Source: Dendrolimus kikuchii (Eukaryota > Arthropoda > Insecta > Lepidoptera > Lasiocampidae). Taken from it: a DNA stretch of 64,000 bases. Made by a program: the position numbers and the translations under genes. The notes under the pieces were generated by a model. That model made no database searches and was not told the DNA's origin. It saw nothing but the letters and a program-made list of their open reading frames with translations. Shown here piece after piece: positions 56,201 through 64,000 of the stretch. Where the stretch lies: assembly GCA_019925095.2 (NCBI GenBank), contig CM034398.1, positions 11,299,001 through 11,363,000 of the forward strand, read 5' to 3'. Numbering within the stretch: position 1 is the stretch's first letter; every line of letters begins with the position of its first letter.

Positions 56201-56779
56201 TCTTAAACAAATAAAGTTTTATGTAATTACCTTTTTTATGGCGATGATGAGAAGAGTACATATAAGGACGGTGAAACACAGATTAATTGTTAATATTATC
56301 CGGGGAACTGAAAAGCAAGAGTGATTTAAAAATTAAAAATATATCTAATTAATTCTCTATTAAACTATGTGTGGACAGACGCTCTACAAATTAAGCATTT
56401 GCTTTTGATTTCAATAACGCGATTTCAAATTCTGATCGCAAAGTACAAACATCATTTAGGCAGAGTTTTTGGTTTAATGTAGGTATATTTTTATAATAAT
56501 CCATACTTTAATTTATTTATGTCTCTCAGAAAAATGTATTTCACCAAAAACAGGCCTTTACATTGGTTAATTTTAGAAAACAGTAAACTTACTATCTAAG
56601 TCTGATAGCTTCTTGTCAAATTCCTCATCAAAGATGAATGTGCTGAATGTAATCCTGTGTGTTGTGACTGTCCATATAATAATGATTGTGATAATCGACA
56701 GTATGATTCCGAGCACTGCAGTTATTAGAGACCCCGTGCGTGTGGAGGCGCAGCAACAACATTTTCGGAGACGCTGCAT
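53290..56779 (-). CDS. Small four-pass membrane protein, 174 aa, 4 exons
   Basis: Exons: 56779-56593, 56307-56231, 55427-55268, 53390-53290, totalling 525 nt (174 codons plus stop), all GT-AG and phase-consistent. Start ATG 56777-56779; stop TAA 53290-53292. The N-terminus has a CCCC cluster (residues 7-10), a likely palmitoylation site. Membrane spans are about 17-40 (ITAVLGIILSIITIIIIW), 66-86, 92-115 (LPWVVLGIVLAVGLLISV) and 127-150 (ILGTIVLIGGLLYLC into the last exon). A charged cytoplasmic tail DTRDEEERGRYRKAPYRR follows. Length and layout recall insect DUF4728/MARVEL-like proteins; the function is unknown. The last exon was found by phase: its T/GT codon join restores Cys and extends TM4. 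Intron 2 holds a SINE and a perfect hairpin. Confidence 0.82.
53532..53639. repeat. Repeat with 30-bp perfect inverted arms
   Basis: ATAATAAAACTACGTTTTAA (30-nt arm 53532-53561) is perfectly mirrored at 53610-53639, around GTTTTCCGACGTTTCGGCCA. The flank TGTATACAAGTCGCGAAAAC also occurs at 4198-4217 inside the RTE LINE, so this is a mobile family. Intron 3 of the membrane-protein gene. Confidence 0.75.
54695..55005 (-). repeat. CCCGGG-rich interspersed repeat (family B)
   Basis: Repeated TTCCCGGGAAAATTCCCGCG and GATTCCCGG motifs as at 14925-15425. It lies in intron 3 of the membrane-protein gene. The plus-strand frame at 54327-54704 runs into this and a CCCGCGACATCGTCC Helitron scrap and is not a gene. 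Confidence 0.6.
55486..55748 (+). repeat. tRNA-derived SINE (family D), B-box region deleted
   Basis: Opens with an A-box-like GTGGTAGCGTAATGTTTAG and has the shared body GTGCATATTGTTACAATTA, ending CAGTGGGGCGTTTATGGGC. The B box is missing. Confidence 0.65.
56026..56062. repeat. Perfect 17-bp-arm hairpin
   Basis: ATGTAAATCAGAACTCT, loop GAA, then its exact complement. Intron 2 of the membrane-protein gene. Confidence 0.9.
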
Positions 56780-57149
56780 GTTTAAATATCTTCAAACAAC
56801 GGTCACTTTTTACTAAAATTTGTGGTTCCCTATTAACGCTTCACCGCTTCATGGCACCTGTAATAAGAATAAAGCTTTTTTATTATATTTCATAATTTCT
56901 AGTTGGCTAGGCGTATATATACTTGTATCCTTGAACTTGAACTTGATTAAATATTGACCCTAGTCTCAGTAGTGTCTGTTGTATAAAATGTATATATTAT
57001 AGAAGTGTAGATTGGTTGGTTTGGGAGTATAGATAATATTAAGGCTTGAGTTTATTATTTTTTTGGGAAACGAATGGTATACATGACCGCTTATTTAAGA
57101 TTTAGCAGGTTTCGCATATCGGTTATCTTAATGTACAAGTTTCTTTACT

Positions 57150-57828
57150 TTAGATTAGGTTAGGAAAACTATCAAGAGAAGTTACGGCGACCTGATGTTC
57201 CGACTGACACAGGTCCTTTCGGGGCACGGCTGCTTCGGGAGGTACCTGTGTTGCCTAGGCCGTGAGCCCAGGTCAGGGTGCCATGTTGTGGCAGAGGCGA
57301 TGAGGATACGACGCTGCACACCTTTCAGGTGTAAACCGCTTGGGCAGAGCAGCACCGAGACGTCCTCACCTTTACCGAACTTGACCTCTCGCTCCCGGCC
57401 GTGGTCGGGAACCCTACTGGATGGGACGCTGTCTCTTCCTTTTGCGAGTGAGTCATGCTTGCAAAAGAGCGTGAGCTCCGCTCCTGCCAAAGGACAACGT
57501 CGTGAGCTTTCCTTGGGAAAAGGGTTCTCATCCGCCGTTATGCCGACGAGATGAGGACGCGCCGTGATCCGTGGAACGCGTTGCAATCTACCCCACGTAG
57601 TAAAACGTTTGAAGATGCCGGAGGATAAAAAGAAGTTTCTTGGCTAAGGATGAGGCCGTTGGGCCACTACCTGCCAGGTCTAGCGGAGGGACACCGAGGT
57701 GTTTTAGTGGTTATCCCTGACCGCAGTTTGGCAGTTCTGACTTGGAGAATACCACACACTAGCCGCGATTTTCTTCCACGCGCGGCTGACGGTCCTCTAT
57801 AGGATTTCCCCTCGCTAAAAAAAAGATC
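57150..57828 (+). mobile_element. R1-clade LINE 3' fragment
   Basis: LTQVLSGHGCFGRYL near 57200-57245 is a hallmark of R1/TRAS-type LINEs, followed after a frameshift by an ESCLQK region typical of the C-terminus. The 3' UTR includes GTGTTTTAGTGGTTATCCC and ends in an A-run near 57818-57826. 5'-truncated and dead. Confidence 0.75.
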
Positions 57829-57992
57829 ACAAAAGCTATGGTGTGGACTGTAGTGCATTCTCTCTCCTAACTATCATGACTTTGTCACCATATTTATGTA
57901 AATTATCACAATTCATACCTAAATAAATAATTCTTAAATATTTAGCAAATAACAGGCAAACGACAACCATACAGCACAGTACATTGAATTAA

Positions 57993-58180
57993 AAAAAAAA
58001 AACAAGATGAATGGGTACAAATGTAAAGGTAGACCAAAAAAAAGGTTGAAGGGTTGTGTGAAGGATGATATGATGATTTGTGGTGTGACAGAAGATGTAT
58101 GTCAGAATAGAGGAGTGTAGGAGGAAAAGATATATTGTGCCGACCCCAAATAATTGGGATAAGGTGAAAAAAAAGAGAGA
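57993..58180 (+). mobile_element. LINE (RTE-like) C-terminal fragment
   Basis: Encodes CKGRPKKRLKGCVKDDM and, after a stop, EEKIYCADPK, then AAATAATTGGGATAAGG. This is the familiar end of lepidopteran endonuclease-reverse transcriptase LINEs. Confidence 0.6.
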
Positions 58181-58727
58181 GAGTACATTAATTTTAACTT
58201 TATATTACAAAACTTCGGTTGAAAAGGTAGCAATAAATCAATATTTATAAAAGATTTCTGCAGTTTATAAGAACTTTCATAGGTTGTAAGAGTAATAAGC
58301 GTAGGCGAATTTTTATTAGAGTGACCCGTTAGATCTCCACGTCGCGTTGTAATTTGGATATTAAATATATAATATCATCATTATCAAATTCTCGATTTCT
58401 CTTCAATTATGCAAAACCTGTCGCCAGGCATAATTAGCCTCGAAAGCGGCGCCAGGTAAATATAATATTCTGATATTTTAACACATTATAAACCAGTATT
58501 AAAAGAATCGCAACAAATTATTATCTTGGAGGATTTGACACTTAGTTAAAACGAATTGTATTGAAAATAGTAGATGTATATTATAAATATATTTCGTAAA
58601 TAAAGATTTTAATTCGGCTTAAATAGTTTTCTTCCATTATTCGCCATATTAATTTATAAATAATATGATTCTGCTATCGTTTTACTGATAAAATTAATTG
58701 AACTACCTATATAAATCAGCATTCTTG

Positions 58728-58879
58728 GCCAGTTCCAATATCTTACGACTCATTTACTTGCCTTACTTACCATTGGTAGAAATTTGATATAGGTACTTTT
58801 TTGTTTGGAACTTATATAAAATTTTAACGAGTAGTAAGGCTAATGAACGGTTAATAAGATGTAAGATATAGGAACTGGC
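58728..58879. mobile_element. Hairpin MITE (family C), 152 bp
   Basis: GCCAGTTCCAATATCTTACG at the left is mirrored by GTAAGATATAGGAACTGGC at the right. The inner arm has GCCTTAC / GTAAGGC. Confidence 0.75.
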
Positions 58880-59661
58880 TATCAATTAATTATTATGTTG
58901 ATACAAGTACTAATTATTGTATTTATACACATAACATGAATGCCACTTCATTTGGATGTGGAATGTGTTTGCATTTATTCATTGTATGTTTTGGAATGAA
59001 TCGTATTATCACGAAGTTTGATGTATTTTCAGACACGATTACACATAATGTACCTATGTGCATTCGATTCACGTGGATGAAGATAGTATTAACAGATTAG
59101 TATGAAATTGTATTAAACCGTAGCGGCGATACAATTTTAGTTAACGGCCCTTGGATAGGAAAATAAAGACACACACCCATGCACACATTATATACCATGG
59201 ACAACTCTTGGGCATATTCCAGATACCCTGGCCATAGTAAATAACGGAAAGTTCGTTTACAAAATTTACCATGCCTAGTTTTGAACTCGAGATCTCTGCG
59301 TTCTAGTGCTAAAAGCTTAAACCACTTACCAAAGAAGCGGTCAAATCTATTTGTTTTAATGTAAAGTGACCTGTTTAATGAGCACCATGTCTCAGTCCAC
59401 TTTGATCGAATGCGCCACTGTTCGTGGCATATTTAGTATTCGATATTAGTAGTCCGGATTTAGATACATTACCCAATCGATTGTGTACATACTGGAATTA
59501 AATCGCTTGACGTGTGGCAACGATACGTTATAAACGGGATATAGGATTATAGATGCAATTGGTTCTAAAGCTCAGCGACCCAGGCGTTGTTTAATTACGT
59601 GGTGAGTTTTTTACACTTGACCCCTTTCTTTTTAGTGATATTAATGCGGAGTTTCTATAAT

Positions 59662-59787
59662 GTTACTATCCATCCCGTTAGTACCTTACCATTGGTAAAC
59701 AATTAACAGTAGGTGTTTATAAAGAGGATACTATAACCGATTTTAACTAGTATAATAGTAAGGCAAATGAATCAATAATAAGTAACT
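59662..59787. mobile_element. Hairpin MITE (family C), worn copy
   Basis: The left GTTACTATCCATCCCGTTAG and TACCTTACCATTGGTA match, imperfectly inverted, AGTAAGGCAAATGAATC and AATAAGTAAC at the right. Confidence 0.5.
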
Positions 59788-62700
59788 CGAGATTATTAAG
59801 ATGTGGTTCTCTCCACCATGTAAGCTTAACAACAAAATTTCATGTTTATAAGATAACAGTGATTAGAAGGTGATAATAAAAACTTCACGAATTAGCAACC
59901 TCGAGTGAGCCGTGCTTGCAACTTTAGCTATGTACGAACAATCTGATGTTGTTATATCTCAGTCATGAAGATAAATTTTATAAGATATCTACTGTGAATA
60001 TTAAAAATATGTAGTTAATTGTTATCTGGGTAGCTAGATATTCTACAGCTTTGTTTACAAATCCGCAATCTGTGTTATTGCGACAATAAACCTCGACAGA
60101 CTATCACTGACATTGACCTGACCCACTTTGCAAACAGTGTAACCCCATTAGAAAGAACAACAGACGCCTCGCCTATATTCCGCCTTAGTAAAGGACACAC
60201 CTTAACCTTTTGCACCCCAAATACAATCTAATCTGCCCTTGAATTTAGTTGCGATTTTGCACTATATAATTTATTTTACTGATATGAGAAGACCAGATAA
60301 ATCGTAAGTTCTTAATACAAAATAGATTTCTGGTCTACTACGCAATTTTATGTTGTAAGACTAAACTCTCCGATCATAGCTATTAATGTACTCTGTGGAT
60401 AGGATATAGAAATTTGCAGTCCTATGGAGTTTATGTCACATTTATAAATGAAATAAAGATAAGTCGTGGAACTGTAAGGAGGTCATAGAAACATGCTGGC
60501 TGCTGGACTCAACAAAAATAGTTCTAGGTGGTGGTATTAGTCATCAGCTTATAATATTAACGGATTATAGGTAGATTACAATATAAGTAATAGATATTAA
60601 TTAAGTTTAGTTAGTTGAATTTTTTTTTTATATTATAAGTATAACTATTCTTATTTTACATATTTAGTTTTACTTTGTCGAACATAACTGAAACTAAAAG
60701 TAGAGTCATAAAAATCAAAGTTATGATTATGATGGTTTAGGATAGAGTTAATAACATCTAAGAGACAGTTGAAGCAACGTACTATGTGTACGTTATGACA
60801 AGACTGTCAAAATAATGCGTAGGCCGTCTTATTTAGTTAAGTAAGGTGGTAAATCATAGCGCGGATACCATAACGAGCACACCACGCGGTAGTTATGAGT
60901 GGGCCCGACGACATACATGGGATGTCTTTGACTAATGTTATGCAACGCGACTTATAATGTACGGAACACATGTCACACGAATGTTGTTTCGCCTACTGAT
61001 AGAATGATTGTTGTTGCCGACGAGAGCTGAGAGTATAGAACGAATTAATGTATCAATAATAAGGTATGTCAATCAGCATCAGTCAATTCATTAAAACGTT
61101 ATAAGGATTATGTAAGCCTTGATAGTTGAGAGCATCTGCATGCAATTGATTCATTGTATATGTGTATATATAGGAAGATATATGTAGGTACTCTTTATTA
61201 TGTGCTCACATTCCTTTGAGATACCCTTAAGCATACCTATCTAATTAAAATGCGGGGAGTGTTAGATACGCTGATTAAAATATTAGCCGTGCTAGCATCT
61301 ACGTGATGTTTATTAAATTAATTACTTGTTATAATATTATGTATACCTACACAATATATAGGTATATTTATTACTACTTATACAGTTTACAATATTATTT
61401 TATATTGATTTAAGAACGGAATATTGAGTGGTAGATTCAAATATTTAGGTATTTATATTAAATTTTATTACACCGTTATTTTCACGCAAACAGATAATAA
61501 CAAACAAGGTAAGATTGTTCTGTAATGAGAATGTATGTTAACTTGATAACGTTATTACTATACTCAAAATATTGAATACTATTCGTTCAATCTTCGATAC
61601 GAATTATTGGGGTCGTGGGTTATGCCTAAAGTCCGACTGCTTCTTTTGGTTTATACTTTTTATTGTCCGATACGGGTAAACAAGCTAAATGTCTATTAAA
61701 ATGGATACAATCAAACAGGGGCGATGATGAAGACGTGTAACTAGGATTTTACAAACCTTATAACGCGTATCTTATGCAGTCTCATGTCGTAGCACGAAGG
61801 AAAATCTCAGAAAGTTTACTGGAAGCCCTTATAGTGTATAATTTTAGCCTGTAAACGTCCTATTCGCGGGCCCAGGCCTACTCATTTTTAGGGGAGCGGA
61901 TGGTATGCCCACCACGCTTGTCCGAAATGGATAGACGGGTTTCAAATATCGCGTTTTATCACGATGTTTTCCTTGACTGTCAGCTCGTATGCACTATTGA
62001 TTAATTTTTGATTTTTTGTATTGAGAAACGTGTACGTTACCCACCCGCAAAGGTTCTACGAAGTCCTTTACCTGAGCAGGAAAAACTTTTTAGAGAACCA
62101 TAAAAATAATATCACATTACATACTTGTATGTGTGTTATGTGTTGTTCATGATAGTTTCAGCTAATACGCCTTAAGTTCTCGACATTCCTAAGTATTTAA
62201 TATTACACTCAGCATGTTACTAGTCACTACAGGTTCTTTTGGTATTAATTTAAGTACACTGTTTTTTCAGGCCTATTCAGTATTTTAAATCTTATCATAG
62301 GACCATTGAGATATAACATGTCTATATGATCTAAGCATAGGACTTATCTTTAGATGAGTATAAGTTTTGCAATCATAATAATCATGACTTATGACATGGT
62401 TAACATGAGATGCAGTCTCAAAATGTTATGAAATATTAGCTGAAGGACATGTTAATTATAGGCAAGGGCAATGTCATCTAATGATTAACAAAGACCTTGT
62501 GTTTGCCTACGCGCACAATGTTTAGCACGGGCGCACAAGCTGCCACGCGACGCGACATTCCGTTTCTATATTATTTTGTACTATAACTGGAAAATAAACT
62601 TACATCATTTTCTACAATAAAAAAATATAGAGAACAGCTTATATATCTATTAATTGTAATTTATAAATATTATATAACAATTTGGGACAACATGTGCACT

Positions 62701-63462
62701 CCAATTTCGATTAAAAATGTATTTTTATTTTTAAATAATTCGACAGCACTTACGAGAACTTGTCCTTATTTCACTGCTCGCCTCTGAATAACTTAACAAA
62801 GGCAACGAAGGTCGGTTACAGATAACCACAAAAGGTGACGTAACCAAGTTCACGTCTGTCTGTCGCTCAGTCATTTCCACAAATACTCATATTGTAAGGA
62901 TAAGCCTTCGACGCACAATTACTAAGATAACATATTATGATGCGATGCTTTATGTCTTAAAATATGTCTTTGTAAAAACATATAACATATGTACAAAGAA
63001 AGAATCATCATCTCGACAAAGTACTTAAAACAAGACTGGTTTTAGGTAGACTTACCAGATTTACTGATGTAGGTGTACATACTATTAAATCTATTCATAT
63101 TTGTTCAAGGTGTTAAAGTTGAGCTTTTATGAGTAGGTGTGTCGTCCCAAAGAGCTAAAGCGCGACATTTACACAATTTAACTTTATGTCGTCGATCCAT
63201 GATAATATGGTCCGTCATGGTTAAAATTTAAATAAAAGTAGATTATAATTGGTTGAGTTAGCCTTAGATTTAGTTGTAGGTAATTGCAAATTTTGTTTAC
63301 AATTCTATGATTTGATTCTTAATAAATAATAACAGCCAGTTGTTTTTAAACTAAATAAATAATCAAATGAGTAACCGGTGGTATAATCCTTGATATGGGT
63401 ACAATGTCAATGTAGACGTTGGTTACTGGTTCAGCTTATTACACTTCTGCGAAACGGTGAGC

Positions 63463-63711
63463 TTATACAAAACCTTTATATGGTCGTGCACCTTGTATTA
63501 ACGCAGAGCTATCAAGGCTAACCACTTCAGTTGACATCATTAAAACAATGTCATTATTATTATAAAATATTGGGCATGTGACTATTATTCCTTCTGGCGT
63601 TAATAGACTGACCATGATATTGCATTCAACTGTATTATAAAACGTCTTTGTACTATTAGTATGTTCTTCTAGACGTATCAGAACTGCAGTATGGCAGCCA
63701 TGAACAGCCAT
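63463..63711 (-). CDS. Possible coding exon, unrecognised
   Basis: Minus-strand open frame of 82 codons with a balanced composition (HTAVLIRLEEH, NTVECNIMVSLLTPEGIIV, LIQGARPYKGF). An AG acceptor-like TTATTATCTTAG lies just upstream (about 63723-63734), so it could be the last exon of a gene continuing to the right of the window. No family was recognised, and it may be chance. Confidence 0.25.
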   Translation of the reverse strand: MAVHGCHTAVLIRLEEHTNSTKTFYNTVECNIMVSLLTPEGIIVTCPIFYNNNDIVLMMSTEVVSLDSSALIQGARPYKGFV

Positions 63712-63810
63712 CGTTGGCTTGCTAAGATAATAATTTATTTTGTATTCTTAATAATATATTTTTCTCAGTTCACATACAAGAGATTATCTTTTCAATGTGA
63801 TGATGTTGAA

Positions 63811-63975
63811 ACATACATACATAACTTCACGCCAGTTCCCTTGCGGGGTAGGCACGAACAACAGAGCGCCATTTAGGCTTATTCTTACACACCTCACTTG
63901 CTTCTTTGACATTCATAACTCTTGTCATGCACGCTCGTCTGTTCTTAAGGCTCCTAACATCACCTTCTGCTAGTA
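63811..63975 (-). repeat. Family A repeat, inverted copy
   Basis: CATACATACATAACTTCACG to CATCACCTTCTGCTAG; the complete right-hand end is present. Compare 45557-45728. Confidence 0.75.
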
Positions 63976-64000
63976 CACGATCAATTTGATCATGGAAAGT

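Larger units (their letters stand above)
58181..63462. other. Long intergenic stretch, repeats only
   Basis: AT-rich, no convincing exon on either strand. Contains the family C MITEs (58728-58879, 59662-59787), SINE scraps near 59270-59340 and 61885-61985 (CCCACCACGCTTGTCC) and the short repeat near 62300. No promoter could be assigned. Confidence 0.5.

Overview
The window looks like nuclear DNA of a moth or butterfly. It is AT-rich, its genes are cut into short exons by GT-AG introns, and it is packed with repeats I associate with Lepidoptera: CTAGT-ended Helitron-like elements, tRNA-derived SINEs, RTE and R1-clade LINEs, maT and cecropia-type mariners, hAT and pogo-like MITEs. No prokaryotic features, rRNA, CRISPR or functional tRNA genes were seen.

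Layout. Positions 1-13.1 kb hold part of a casein kinase I delta/epsilon (discs overgrown/doubletime type) gene on the plus strand. Four exons can be placed (247-389, 789-991, 2636-2795, 7766-7846), with a probable C-terminal exon in a GC-rich island at 12764-13033. Its introns contain a decayed RTE LINE (about 3.4-6.97 kb), a complete maT mariner (9396-10706) and several MITEs. Positions 13.1-21 kb carry only repeats: a hAT MITE, two pogo-like elements (one with another MITE inside it) and an R1-clade LINE tail.

Positions 21.1-40.8 kb hold two tandem paralogous short-chain dehydrogenases on the minus strand (DCXR-like, 244 aa each). Both have five exons of identical lengths (52/253/115/203/112 nt). 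A cecropia-type mariner lies between them. Intron 3 of the second copy contains an 8.36-kb BEL/Pao LTR retrotransposon in the same orientation. It has one uninterrupted 2468-codon gag-pol-env frame and 165-bp LTRs that differ at one position, so it is an env-bearing insect endogenous retrovirus that looks young.

Positions 44.2-50.2 kb encode, on the plus strand, a secreted 406-aa protein that resembles the UPF0764/C16orf89 family. It has six exons and one apparent GC-AG intron; its introns hold an inverted pair of repeats, a hAT element with a perfect 8-bp target duplication and a perfect hairpin. Positions 53.3-56.8 kb encode, on the minus strand, a 174-aa four-pass membrane protein in four exons. 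The remainder to 64 kb is intergenic, with an R1-clade LINE tail, an RTE tail, hairpin MITEs and SINE pieces.

Apart from the two SDR paralogs there is no sign of a functional gene cluster. The main interest is the intact env-bearing BEL element, the unresolved CK1 C-terminal exon, and several symmetric elements whose ends and target duplications can be read directly. Exon joins were worked out by hand from reading frame, splice phase and GT/AG sites; no search or alignment was run.
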